A stretch of 64,000 bases of DNA from Acidimicrobiaceae bacterium (GTDB lineage: Bacteria; Actinomycetota; Acidimicrobiia; Acidimicrobiales; Aldehydirespiratoraceae), in contig VXTM01000004.1 of the NCBI GenBank assembly GCA_009837445.1, forward strand, positions 130,642 through 194,641, in the 5' to 3' direction. The translations under genes and the position numbers were made by a program. Shown here piece by piece: positions 7,555-15,156 of this stretch. Position 1 is the first letter of the stretch. The number at the start of each line of letters is the position of its first letter. A model generated the notes under the pieces. That model was not told where the DNA came from and made no database searches. It worked only from the letters and a program-made list of their open reading frames with translations.

Positions 7555-8811
7555 ATGGCATCTGAGTCGCCCGCCGGCAAGCCGGAGAACCCCATCGCAC
7601 CGCTCAGCCTGCGGCGCAAGTCCGTCCAGTTGATGCTCGCTCTCACGTTGGGTCTCGTTGTGAGCGTCCTTCTCCTGGTGCAGGCGATCTCGCTCGGTGA
7701 CAGGACGCTGATCGTTGCCGCGTCGGCCTGCCTCGCCCTAGTTGCCTTCGCTACCTATCGCCATGTGCACACCGGGCTTCGCGTCGTCGCAGTGGAGATC
7801 TGGATCCGCCAGATGGGCGAGGGGAACCTGGACTACAAGGTGAGCCTCTCCGGCAACGACGAGGTCAACGAGGCGGCAGCTGCTCTGGAGCGGCTCCGGC
7901 AGCGATCGATCGAGGCTCTGCAGCTGGATCTCGTGCGCAAGCTCTCCGAGGACCTGCAGAAGAAGAACGAGGAGCTGGAGGGGGTGTTGGCCGAGCTGCG
8001 GCAGACGCAGGATCAGATCATCCTGCGCCAGAAGCTGGTCGAGCTGGGAGAGCTGACCGCGGGGGTGGCCCACGAGATCCAGAACCCGTTGAACTTCATG
8101 AAGAACTTCTCCGAGTCCTCCGAGGAGCTGATCGCGGAACTACGAGACGCGCTCAGCCGGCATGCGGAGGATCTGGACGACGACGGGCGCGGTCTGGTCG
8201 TCGGCATCACCGATGAACTGGCCGAGAACATGTCGCGGATGCGGGCTCACGGCGAGCGCGCCGACCGGATCGTGCGGGACATGGCGATGATCGGGCGGGG
8301 AGGCGGCAAACCCCAGCCGGTCGACATCAACGACCTGCTCAACGACAGGGCCAAGATCGCGTACCACAGCGCCCAGGCGCTCGACGAGAGCTTCGAGATA
8401 GCGATCACCAGCGACTGCGATCCCGACCTCGGAGAGCTGGAGGTTGTGCCGGAGGACATGGGAAGGGTGTTCTTCAACCTGGTCGGCAACGCCTGTTCCG
8501 CGGTGGACGAGAAGCGGCGCATGGCCGAGGAGGCCTCCGTCCGATACACACCGACTCTCCGGCTGAGCACGGAGAGAACCGGCGGAGAGATGGTCGTCCG
8601 CATCCGTGACAACGGCACCGGCATACCCGACGATGCCATGGACAAGATCTTCAACCCGTTCTACACGACGAAGCCGTCGGGAACGGGCGTGGGCCTAGGT
8701 CTCAGCTTCTGCAACGATGTGGTCCGCCAGTACGGCGGCTCGATCACGGCCGAGTCCGAACCCGGCGAGTTCACCGAGATGACCATCCGGCTCCCGGCAG
8801 TCCGGGACTAG
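7555..8811 (+). CDS. membrane sensor histidine kinase (orphan)
   Basis: A 418-residue kinase. Seen: two membrane helices at about 24-46 and 51-67, a HAMP-like stretch to about 118, a coiled coil 120-160, and a dimerisation box with the phospho-acceptor His173 in AGVAHEIQNPLNF. The ATPase domain follows with NLVGNACSAV (N box), DNGTGIPDD (G1) and GTGVGLGLSF (G2). The long coiled coil running straight into the H box is the layout of NtrB/HPK4-like sensors. There is almost no extracytoplasmic loop, so it probably senses in the membrane or cytoplasm. No response regulator is next to it. GGAGGA upstream supports the ATG at 7555. It is divergent from the CoA transferase; a link to that cluster is possible but unproven. 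Confidence 0.92.
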   Translation: MASESPAGKPENPIAPLSLRRKSVQLMLALTLGLVVSVLLLVQAISLGDRTLIVAASACLALVAFATYRHVHTGLRVVAVEIWIRQMGEGNLDYKVSLSGNDEVNEAAAALERLRQRSIEALQLDLVRKLSEDLQKKNEELEGVLAELRQTQDQIILRQKLVELGELTAGVAHEIQNPLNFMKNFSESSEELIAELRDALSRHAEDLDDDGRGLVVGITDELAENMSRMRAHGERADRIVRDMAMIGRGGGKPQPVDINDLLNDRAKIAYHSAQALDESFEIAITSDCDPDLGELEVVPEDMGRVFFNLVGNACSAVDEKRRMAEEASVRYTPTLRLSTERTGGEMVVRIRDNGTGIPDDAMDKIFNPFYTTKPSGTGVGLGLSFCNDVVRQYGGSITAESEPGEFTEMTIRLPAVRD

Positions 8812-9740
8812 ATGGACTTGCTGGGGAAGCCCAGCCCCTCGTGATCCTGGCCGTACATGTCGGCGTTGAGGCGGGCCGCGGCCATCAGCTTCGCCACCAC
8901 CGGGCCCAGCTCGGCCGGGTTGTCCGGCTGGACCTCCACCGGACCGAGGTGCCACCCCTCGGCGATGCCGAGGTTCTGGCCCCGAACGTCGAAGACGCGG
9001 CCGGTCACGTTGGCCGCCTCGGGGCTGGCCAGCCATGCCGTGATCACCGCGATCCAACGAGGGTCGATGCTGTCCTTGAACTCCTCGCTCGCCTCGTCGC
9101 CGCCCATCAGCGGGGCGGTGAGGCGCGACCAGGCCGTCGGGGCAAGGCAGTTGACGGTCACCCCGTAGCGGACCAACTCCTGGGCGGCGATCACGGTGAA
9201 CGCGGCGATGCCCGCTTTGGCCGCGCCGTAGTTGGTCTGCCCGACGTTGCCGTAGATGCCCGACGGTGACGACGTGTTGATGATCCGCCCGTAGGTCTCC
9301 TCGCCGGCTTTGGCCTTGTTGCGCCAGTAGGTCGCCGCGTGGTGCGACGGGCCGAAGGTGCCCTTCAGATGCACGGCCATCACCGTGTCCCAGTCGTCCT
9401 CGGTCATCGAGAACACCATCCGGTCGCGCAGGATGCCAGCGTTGTTGACCACGATGTTGATGTCGCCGAAGGTGTCGATGGCCTGCTGCACCATGGCCCC
9501 GGCGTCGTCGAGGCTGGCCACGCTGCCACCGTTGACGACGGCCTCGCCCCCGGCGGCCTTGATTGCCTCCACGACCTCGGCCGCTGGCGTGAGATCGGCG
9601 CCTCCGCCGAACTCGTCGCCGCCCAGGTCGTTGACCACAACCTTGGCCCCGTGCTCGGCGAGCATCAGGGCGTGCTCGCGCCCGATCCCCCGCCCTGCAC
9701 CGGTCACCAGCGCCACCTTGCCTTCGAGAAGCCTGCTCAT
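8808..9740 (-). CDS. SDR family oxidoreductase (HSD17B4/FabG-like)
   Basis: A 310-residue SDR of the longer type related to the 3-hydroxyacyl-CoA dehydrogenase domain of peroxisomal multifunctional enzyme 2. Seen: VALVTGAGRGIGREHAL, NDLGGDEFGGG (the acidic insert typical of this group), NNAGILRD, NTSSPSGIYG and YGAAKAGIAAFT. The ATG at 9740 follows AGGAGG at 4 nt and starts right before the Rossmann strand. It probably oxidises 3-hydroxyacyl-CoA or related alcohols. Its stop codon overlaps that of the convergent histidine kinase by 4 bp, leaving no room for a separate terminator. Confidence 0.91.
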   Translation of the reverse strand: MSRLLEGKVALVTGAGRGIGREHALMLAEHGAKVVVNDLGGDEFGGGADLTPAAEVVEAIKAAGGEAVVNGGSVASLDDAGAMVQQAIDTFGDINIVVNNAGILRDRMVFSMTEDDWDTVMAVHLKGTFGPSHHAATYWRNKAKAGEETYGRIINTSSPSGIYGNVGQTNYGAAKAGIAAFTVIAAQELVRYGVTVNCLAPTAWSRLTAPLMGGDEASEEFKDSIDPRWIAVITAWLASPEAANVTGRVFDVRGQNLGIAEGWHLGPVEVQPDNPAELGPVVAKLMAAARLNADMYGQDHEGLGFPSKSI

Positions 9741-9817
9741 CGAGCCTCCTGGTCTGAGAACTGTCAACCTCGGCGCGTCACGCTACCGGCGTGCCCCCGC
9801 AACGGGCTGCTGCGAAT

Positions 9818-10426
9818 TCACCAGCCCCGGGCGATCCACTCGTCCAGATGCGGGGTCTCGGTGCCGATGGTGGTGTCGAGGCCGTGGCCGGGCAGCACGA
9901 CGGTGGATCCGTCGAATCGGGAGAAGATCCGATCCTCGATGGAGCGGATGATGGTCTCGAAGTCGCCGCCCTCGTACTGGGTGGCGCCCGGACCGCCGGG
10001 GAAGAGGGTGTCGCCGGTGAACAGCAGCGGCGTCCCCTCCACATGGAACGACATCGAGCCCGGAGTGTGGCCCGGCGTGTGCAGGGTGCGCAGGCGCAGC
10101 CGGCCGATCTCCACGACGGTGTCGTCCTCCAGCAGGTAGTCGTAGCTGGGCAGCATGGCCGCGTCCTGCTCGGTCACCCCCACCTCGTAGCCGGCGTCAC
10201 GCACAGCCGGGATGGCCTGGATGTGGTCCCAGTGCCCGTGGGTCTCCAGCACAGTGCGAACACCGAGGGTGCGGCACAGCTCCAGGAGCCGCTCATGCTC
10301 GTTGGCCGCGTCGATCAGCACAGCCTCGCCGGTGGACGTGCAGCGGATCACGAAGACGTTGTTCTCCACCGGGCCGACCACCACCTTGTGGACCTCGACC
10401 CCGGTGTCGGACCAGTGCAATGTCAT
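9818..10426 (-). CDS. MBL-fold metallo-hydrolase (glyoxalase II-like)
   Basis: A 202-residue metallo-beta-lactamase fold hydrolase. The metal ligands are all visible: His63, His65, Asp67 and His68 in THGHWDH, His120 in HTPGHTPGS, and Asp139 in FTGDTLF. Cytosolic proteins of this size hydrolyse thioesters such as hydroxyacyl-thiols; in a mycothiol-using organism a mycothiol conjugate would be a reasonable substrate, but that is inference. A TAGGGT hexamer lies 6 nt upstream of the ATG, so the message is probably leaderless. Confidence 0.9.
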   Translation of the reverse strand: MTLHWSDTGVEVHKVVVGPVENNVFVIRCTSTGEAVLIDAANEHERLLELCRTLGVRTVLETHGHWDHIQAIPAVRDAGYEVGVTEQDAAMLPSYDYLLEDDTVVEIGRLRLRTLHTPGHTPGSMSFHVEGTPLLFTGDTLFPGGPGATQYEGGDFETIIRSIEDRIFSRFDGSTVVLPGHGLDTTIGTETPHLDEWIARGW

Positions 10427-10432
10427 GGGCCG

Positions 10433-10438
10433 ACCCTA
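10433..10438 (-). promoter_or_regulatory. -10 hexamer of a leaderless promoter (MBL-fold gene)
   Basis: TAGGGT on the minus strand, 6 nt before the ATG at 10426, with no Shine-Dalgarno sequence in between. Confidence 0.4.
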
Positions 10439-10470
10439 TCGGACCCGGTCTGGCGGACCCGGTCTGGCGC

Positions 10471-10734
10471 TCAGTCGGCGAGGATGCGTACCTCGCCCCT
10501 GATCGCGCCGGGCGCGCCGCAGCACCAGCACGGCACCGACGTCGACCCCCGCCACATGACGTCGCAGTTCTCGCAACGCAGCGAGTAGGGCGCTTCGGCG
10601 GCCGGCATCGGCGGCTCCGGCGGGAGCTCGGCCGGGCGGGGTCGGCCGTGCAGCAGGCGAGTCACCGCGGCTGACACGGCACGGTCCAGGGCACGCGCCG
10701 GGAATGCGACCATCTGACGCATGCGCGTCACCAT
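10471..10734 (-). CDS. small zinc-ribbon-like hypothetical protein
   Basis: An 87-residue protein not recognised as a named family. It has a basic, possibly amphipathic N-terminal part (1-45), a Pro-rich linker (AELPPEPPMP) and a C-terminal Cys cluster CENC-x(13)-CWCC that looks like a single zinc ribbon. Such small proteins often bind RNA or a partner protein. It lies 44 bp upstream of the MBL-fold gene on the same strand and may share its transcript. The start may instead be an internal ATG a few codons in. Existence is supported by the clean Cys spacing, but this is a weak call. Confidence 0.5.
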   Translation of the reverse strand: MVTRMRQMVAFPARALDRAVSAAVTRLLHGRPRPAELPPEPPMPAAEAPYSLRCENCDVMWRGSTSVPCWCCGAPGAIRGEVRILAD

Positions 10735-10774
10735 AGAGTGCAGTCGCGCGCGGGTGGATGATCCCCAGCCCCGT

Positions 10775-10803
10775 CAAGGGTTTCCCGGCCTCGACAAGGG
10801 TTT
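10775..10803. repeat. direct repeat CAAGGGTTT, 20-bp period, in the divergent intergenic region
   Basis: CAAGGGTTT occurs at 10775-10783 and 10795-10803, two helical turns apart, between the zinc-ribbon gene (minus) and the cyclophilin gene (plus). It could be a dimeric regulator site; no clear promoter boxes accompany it. Confidence 0.35.
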
Positions 10804-10861
10804 GCAGACAGCCCCGGTAGGGTCGCTCGGTCTTTGCTGGCACGAGCACGAGGAGTCAACC

Positions 10862-11422
10862 GTGGCCGTCACACCCTGCCCCGCCGAGGACGGATCGAGC
10901 CCGGTCCGCCGCGAGTTCTCCGAGCCGCCGCCGATGTGCATCGACGCCACCAAGCGGTACACCGCGACGATGGACACCTCTATGGGGACGATCACCATCG
11001 CCCTCGACGCAGCGACCGCTCCACTCACCGTAAACAACTTCGTGGTGCTTTCCCGGTACCACTACTACGACGGCGTGATCTTCCACCGGATCATCAACGG
11101 CTTCGTCTGCCAGGGCGGCGATCCCACCGGCACCGGCCGCGGCGGCCCCGGTTACCGCTTCGCCGACGAGCTGCCCAAGCCGGGCCGCTACGAGATCGGC
11201 TCGCTGGCGATGGCCAATGCCGGCCCCAACACCAACGGCAGCCAGTTCTTCCTCATCAGCGGCCCGAACGGCGCCGGGCTGCCGCCGCAGTACTCGCTGT
11301 TCGGCAAGGTCGTTTCGGGGCTCGATGTGGTGGACGCCATGCAGCGCGTCGACACCGACCGCAACGACCGCCCGCTCACCGACGTAACCATCAACTCGGT
11401 GACGATCACCGAGTCCGACTGA
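10862..11422 (+). CDS. peptidyl-prolyl cis-trans isomerase, cyclophilin type
   Basis: A 186-residue cytosolic cyclophilin. Seen: MDTSMGTITIALD, the catalytic region GVIFHRIINGFVCQGGDPTGTG (Arg of FHR), SLAMANAGPNTNGSQFF and YSLFGKVVSGLDVVD. The GTG at 10862 is chosen because GAGGAG precedes it by 6 nt; the longer open frame upstream has no family similarity. The extra 30 residues before the fold (AVTPCPAEDGSSP...) are polar and show no signal peptide or lipobox, so it should be a cytoplasmic folding helper. Confidence 0.94.
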   Translation: MAVTPCPAEDGSSPVRREFSEPPPMCIDATKRYTATMDTSMGTITIALDAATAPLTVNNFVVLSRYHYYDGVIFHRIINGFVCQGGDPTGTGRGGPGYRFADELPKPGRYEIGSLAMANAGPNTNGSQFFLISGPNGAGLPPQYSLFGKVVSGLDVVDAMQRVDTDRNDRPLTDVTINSVTITESD

Positions 11423-11471
11423 GTAGCGTCAACAGTCCCCCGGGGACGAGCTCGAACGGGAGCAGGCAGAC

Positions 11472-12323
11472 ATGGAGATCAGCACAGTCGGCGTGATCGG
11501 CGTCGGGACCATGGGCAGCGGGGTCGTGGAGGTCGCGGCCCGCAGCGGCCTACAGGTCGTGGCCCGCGAGGCGACGCCCGAGTTGGTGGAGGCCGGCCGT
11601 GGCCGGGTGGAGAAGTCGATGGACCGGGGCGTCGCCCGGGGCAAGCTCGACGAGGCCGCCCGCGACGCCGCGTCCGCGGCCATCGCCTGGACCACCGACC
11701 TGGACGACCTGGCCGGCTGTCAACTGGTGCTGGAGGCGGTCCCCGAGAGACTGCCGCTCAAGCTGGAGATCTTCGGCGTGCTCGACCGGGTGCTCGACCC
11801 CGCCGCGATCATGGCCACCAACACATCGTCGATACCCATCATCGACGTGGCCATGGGCACGTCCCGCCCCGAGCAGGTGCTGGGCATGCACTTCTTCAAC
11901 CCGGCCACGGTGATGAAGCTGGTCGAGGTGATCAGCACCCAGCTCACCGCGCCGGAGGTGACCGAGGCGGCTACCGCCTTCGCCACCAAAACCCTCGGTA
12001 AGCGGGTGGTGCCCGCGCCGGACCGGGCCGGCTTCGTGGTCAACAAACTGCTGGTCCCCTACATCTGCCAGGCCATCGAGATGTACGAGTCGGGCCACGC
12101 GTCGGCCAGCGACATCGACGACGCCATGAAGCTGGGGGCCGGGCATCCCATGGGGCCGTTGACGCTGGCCGACCTGATCGGGCTCGACGTGTGCCTGTTC
12201 ACGGCCGAGTCGCTGTACGCCGAGTACGCCGAGCGCTTCTACGCACCTCCGCCGCTGCTGCGCCGCATGGTGGCCGCGGGCCGGCTGGGACGCAAGACCG
12301 GCCAGGGCTTCTACGAGTACTGA
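11472..12323 (+). CDS. 3-hydroxyacyl-CoA (3-hydroxybutyryl-CoA) dehydrogenase
   Basis: A 283-residue NAD-dependent enzyme of the HbdA/PaaH family that interconverts 3-hydroxyacyl-CoA and 3-oxoacyl-CoA. Seen: the Rossmann motif VIGVGTMGSGV at 8-18, the loop VLEAVPERLPLK, ATNTSSIPI, the catalytic His in MHFFNPATVMKLVEVI and the C-terminal dimerisation domain with GHPMGPLTLADLIGLD. Length is the usual one. It is 49 bp downstream of the cyclophilin gene; a shared transcript is possible but functionally unremarkable. Confidence 0.94.
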   Translation: MEISTVGVIGVGTMGSGVVEVAARSGLQVVAREATPELVEAGRGRVEKSMDRGVARGKLDEAARDAASAAIAWTTDLDDLAGCQLVLEAVPERLPLKLEIFGVLDRVLDPAAIMATNTSSIPIIDVAMGTSRPEQVLGMHFFNPATVMKLVEVISTQLTAPEVTEAATAFATKTLGKRVVPAPDRAGFVVNKLLVPYICQAIEMYESGHASASDIDDAMKLGAGHPMGPLTLADLIGLDVCLFTAESLYAEYAERFYAPPPLLRRMVAAGRLGRKTGQGFYEY

Positions 12324-12349
12324 GCCGCCACTGGAAGGCACCCTGCACC

Positions 12350-12396
12350 AACTTCCGGCGGTTAAGGGGAACTATCCCCCACAACCTCCGGAAGTT
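12350..12396. terminator. long hairpin between convergent genes (bidirectional terminator)
   Basis: AACTTCCGG (12350-12358) pairs with CCGGAAGTT (12388-12396). Inside it GGTT (12360-12363) pairs with AACC (12383-12386) and GGGG (12366-12369) with CCCC (12376-12379), leaving an AACTAT loop. It lies after the dehydrogenase stop and includes the last codons of the convergent minus-strand gene. There is no U-tract. Confidence 0.6.
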
Positions 12397-12748
12397 CGCT
12401 CCGCCAGCGGGCGGCGGCGGCTCGGGCCTCGGCCTCGAGGGAGATGGCCTCGTAGGCCCGCCGGTGGTTGCGCAGCCGCCAGAGGTTGACGAAGTACTCC
12501 CCCACGTATCGCCGTAGGAACCGGGCCGGGCCCAGCTCGGCGTACTGCTCGACGTGAACCAGCTCGTGAGCGAGTAGCACACGCCGGCCGGAGCGGTCGT
12601 CGTCGCTTAGCACGAGGATGAGCCGTCCCAGGGTCATGCCGTGCATTCCGGGTGACAGCACCGGAACCTTCTGCACCCGAGCCCGGCGGGCCAGGTCTGC
12701 TGACACGAGGTCGTAGCCGGCGATCTCGTGCGGGGTGAGCCTCCTCAT
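12362..12748 (-). CDS. small zincin-like protein (DUF4157-like)
   Basis: A 128-residue protein carrying LLAHELVHVEQYAELG (about residues 78-93), the HExxH metalloprotease motif in the form found in DUF4157-type domains. The helix continues into GPARFLRRYVGEYFVNLWRLRNHRRAYEAISLE, a pattern common in short actinobacterial proteins of this kind. No signal peptide or membrane segment is present. A third metal ligand may be the Glu in YEAISLEAEA. The ATG overlaps the stop of the HAD gene by 4 bp, so the two are co-translated. Whether it is an active protease is unknown. Confidence 0.72.
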   Translation of the reverse strand: MRRLTPHEIAGYDLVSADLARRARVQKVPVLSPGMHGMTLGRLILVLSDDDRSGRRVLLAHELVHVEQYAELGPARFLRRYVGEYFVNLWRLRNHRRAYEAISLEAEARAAAARWRSELPEVVGDSSP

Positions 12749-13521
12749 GCCGGGTGGACGCCGTAACGTCCCCCGGTGCCGGCCGGCCCGGCCATGCCGG
12801 CACCCAGTTCGCCGCCCGGGGCCCAGTTCATCAGCAGCTGCGGCAGTTCCCGCAGGGCCTCCAGGGTGGTCACGTCGACGTCGTGGCCGTCGTGCTCGTT
12901 CTCATGCCGCCATGTGATCGGGTACGGGACGTGCACCGCCGTACCGCCCAGCTCCAGCACCGGCAACACGTCGGAGCGCAGCGAGTTGCCGACCATCACG
13001 AACCGGGACGGATCGATCCCGTGCCGCTCGAGCAGCTCGCTGTAGACGGAGGCGTCCTTGTCGGCCACCACCTCGACCCGCCAGAACCGCTCGGCCAGGC
13101 CGCTGGCGGCCACCTTGGCCAGCTGGTCGTGGACGTCGCCCTTGGTGATGACCATCAGCCGATGGTGCCCGAGAGCGTCAAGCACCTCCTCGACACCGTC
13201 GATCAGCTCGACCGGCCGGTCGAGTAGACGCTTGCCATAGCCGATGATCGTCGTGATGCGGTCGGCGTCGACCTCGCCCCCGCTGATGCGCACGGCCGCC
13301 TCGATCATCGACAGCGTGAACGACTTCACGCCGTAGCCGAAGCGGGGGAGGTTCGCCGTCTGGACCTCGTGCAGCCTGTCGTCCACGGTGGCGGCGTCGG
13401 CCCACGGCGACAGCAACTCCTCGTACTCGATGTGCACGTCCAAGAACAGGTCCTCGTTGTGCCACAGCGTGTCGTCGGCGTCGAAGGCGACGGTGAGCGG
13501 CTGGTGATCGTCCCCGGTCAC
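12745..13521 (-). CDS. HAD family hydrolase
   Basis: A 258-residue haloacid-dehalogenase phosphatase. Seen: motif I FDADDTLWHNE (nucleophile and general acid Asp), motif II VITKGD, motif III Lys in VVADKD, and motif IV VMVGNSLRSDV. The GTG at 13521 is preferred over a longer frame because TATTAT lies 7 nt upstream of it, a perfect-looking leaderless -10 box, and because the HAD fold starts within ten residues. The natural phosphorylated substrate cannot be told from the sequence. It overlaps the zincin gene by 4 bp. Confidence 0.88.
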   Translation of the reverse strand: MTGDDHQPLTVAFDADDTLWHNEDLFLDVHIEYEELLSPWADAATVDDRLHEVQTANLPRFGYGVKSFTLSMIEAAVRISGGEVDADRITTIIGYGKRLLDRPVELIDGVEEVLDALGHHRLMVITKGDVHDQLAKVAASGLAERFWRVEVVADKDASVYSELLERHGIDPSRFVMVGNSLRSDVLPVLELGGTAVHVPYPITWRHENEHDGHDVDVTTLEALRELPQLLMNWAPGGELGAGMAGPAGTGGRYGVHPA

Positions 13522-13528
13522 GCCTGCG

Positions 13529-13534
13529 ATAATA
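13529..13534 (-). promoter_or_regulatory. -10 box TATTAT of a leaderless promoter (HAD gene)
   Basis: TATTAT on the minus strand ends 7 nt before the GTG at 13521. It is the best -10 match among the leaderless-type starts in the window and decides the start of the HAD gene. Confidence 0.5.
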
Positions 13535-13593
13535 CGGCCGCCGAACGGCGGGCGAACGGCAGGGAATTGCGGCGCACTGGGCATGATGTAGCC

Positions 13594-15156
13594 GTGAGCA
13601 CCCTGTCGAGGCCGGCCCAGTTAGGTCTGGCCTTCACAGCCGCCTTCGTGGTGATCTTGGCAGCGTTCTTGCTGTGGGCGCCCCGGGTGGACCGGGCCGA
13701 GCCTGACGAGACCGACCTCGCCCTGGCTGCCGCGGCCACCTCCACCACCACGACGACCACCACAACCACAACCACTACGACGACCACCACAACCACGACC
13801 ACGACAGTGCCGCCCTTCGAGGGCTGGGTCGACCCCGAGACCTCCGGCCAGCCTTGGGGCGAAACCGTGGAGGGGTTGCTCACGTTCAGGGGCAACCCGA
13901 CCCGCACCTACTACGGGAGGGGGCCGGTGCCATCGGCTCCCCAGGAGGCCTGGCACTTCCCCCGCGGCGAGCGGATGTGCTCGCTGTCGTCGGTAGGCGG
14001 CGAGCCCCGGGAGTGGTGCGGCATGGGGTGGACGGGCCAGCCGGCCATCTTCGAGCGCGACGGTCGCACCTGGGTGGTGTTCGGCGCTTTCAGCCGCAAC
14101 GTCCACTTTCTCGACGCCGACACCGGCGAGCGCCTGCTGCCCGACTTCGGTACCGGCGACATCATCAAGGGGTCGGTGACCATCGACCCCGACGGCTACC
14201 CGCTGGCATACATAGGCAGCCGGGACAACCGCTACCGGGTGATCGCCTTCGACGGCGGGGCGCCCCGGGAGCTCTGGTCGCTCGGTGCCTACGACCTGGC
14301 TCCCATCATGTGGAACGACGACTGGGACGGCGCCGGGCTGGTGATCGACGACTACCTGTTCATCGGCGGCGAGAACTCCCGGATCCATATCGTGAAGCTC
14401 AACCGGGGCTACGGCGACGACGGGCTGGTGACCGCCGACCCGCAGGTGGTGTTCCATGCGCCCGGCTGGGACGACGAGCTGCTCGCCGCGGTCGGCCGGG
14501 AGCTGTCGATCGAGAACTCGGTGGCCATCAGCGGCGACACCCTGTACTTCGCCAACTCGGGCGACCTGGTCCAGGGCTGGGACATCTCCGGGCTGCGGGA
14601 CGACCCGGCCGCGGTGCCCGAGCGGGTGTTCCGCTTCTGGACCGGCGACGACACCGACGCCTCGCTGGTGATCGACGCCGAGGGCATGATCTACGCCGGC
14701 GTCGAGTACCAGCGGGGCACGGCCCGCTCCCACGAGGTGGGCCAGATCATCAAACTCGACCCGAGCCGGCCCGACGATCCGCTGGTGTGGGGCGTGGACG
14801 TGCGGGGCGCTCTGGACGGATCGGGGGTGTGGGCCACGCCGGGGCTGCACCGAGACCTGCTGATCGTGCCCACCCACACCGGTCACGTCTACGGGGTGGA
14901 CACCGCCACCGGGGTGATCCGCTGGACCAAGAAGCTGCCCGGCCCCACCTGGCCCAGCCCCGTCATAGTCGACGACGTATGGATCCAGGGCGACTGCGGC
15001 GGCGGTCTCTACGCCTTCGACGTGAGCGACACCACCGTGGAGCCGCCCGAGTTGTGGAGCATCTCGCTTGGTGCGTGCATCGAGTCCACCCCCGCGCTGT
15101 GGGACGGCCTGATCGTGGTCGGCACCAAGGGTGGCTACATCCACGCCCTCCGCTAG
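13594..15156 (+). CDS. membrane-anchored PQQ-type beta-propeller protein with poly-Thr linker
   Basis: A 520-residue protein. Residues 9-28 form one membrane helix (GLAFTAAFVVILAAFLLW), then a short acidic stretch, 21 consecutive Thr (51-71), and an extracytoplasmic propeller. Repeated blade motifs include HFLDADTGERLLPDF, VYGVDTATGVIRWTK and a closing GTKGGYIHALR. The PQQ-like fold binds partners or ligands and need not bind PQQ. Two Cys pairs (CSLSS..EWCGMGW; GDCGG..LGACIES) could form disulfides. The GTG at 13594 is the first start giving the membrane anchor. Its stop overlaps that of the convergent molybdoenzyme by 4 bp. Role unknown; cell-envelope sensing or scaffolding is a guess. Confidence 0.8.
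   Translation: MSTLSRPAQLGLAFTAAFVVILAAFLLWAPRVDRAEPDETDLALAAAATSTTTTTTTTTTTTTTTTTTTTTVPPFEGWVDPETSGQPWGETVEGLLTFRGNPTRTYYGRGPVPSAPQEAWHFPRGERMCSLSSVGGEPREWCGMGWTGQPAIFERDGRTWVVFGAFSRNVHFLDADTGERLLPDFGTGDIIKGSVTIDPDGYPLAYIGSRDNRYRVIAFDGGAPRELWSLGAYDLAPIMWNDDWDGAGLVIDDYLFIGGENSRIHIVKLNRGYGDDGLVTADPQVVFHAPGWDDELLAAVGRELSIENSVAISGDTLYFANSGDLVQGWDISGLRDDPAAVPERVFRFWTGDDTDASLVIDAEGMIYAGVEYQRGTARSHEVGQIIKLDPSRPDDPLVWGVDVRGALDGSGVWATPGLHRDLLIVPTHTGHVYGVDTATGVIRWTKKLPGPTWPSPVIVDDVWIQGDCGGGLYAFDVSDTTVEPPELWSISLGACIESTPALWDGLIVVGTKGGYIHALR
13744..13806 (+). repeat. ACN trinucleotide tract encoding 21 Thr
   Basis: Twenty-one Thr codons in a row (ACC, ACG, ACA and ACT mixed) link the membrane helix to the propeller of the 13594-15156 protein. 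The mixed codons suggest selection on the protein rather than simple DNA slippage. Such Thr tracts are typical O-glycosylation targets in actinobacteria (inference). Confidence 0.75.

Noticed and set aside
9762..9767. TTGACA upstream of the SDR at 8808-9740
   Set aside because: A -10 box at normal spacing would place the transcript start beyond the ATG, and a good ribosome binding site indicates a leadered message.
13369..13593. Upstream extension of the propeller protein
   Set aside because: It lies antisense to the HAD gene and lacks family similarity; the membrane anchor begins right after the GTG at 13594.
13741..13806. Possible CRISPR or microsatellite array
   Set aside because: No repeat-spacer pattern; it is a coding Thr tract with mixed codons.
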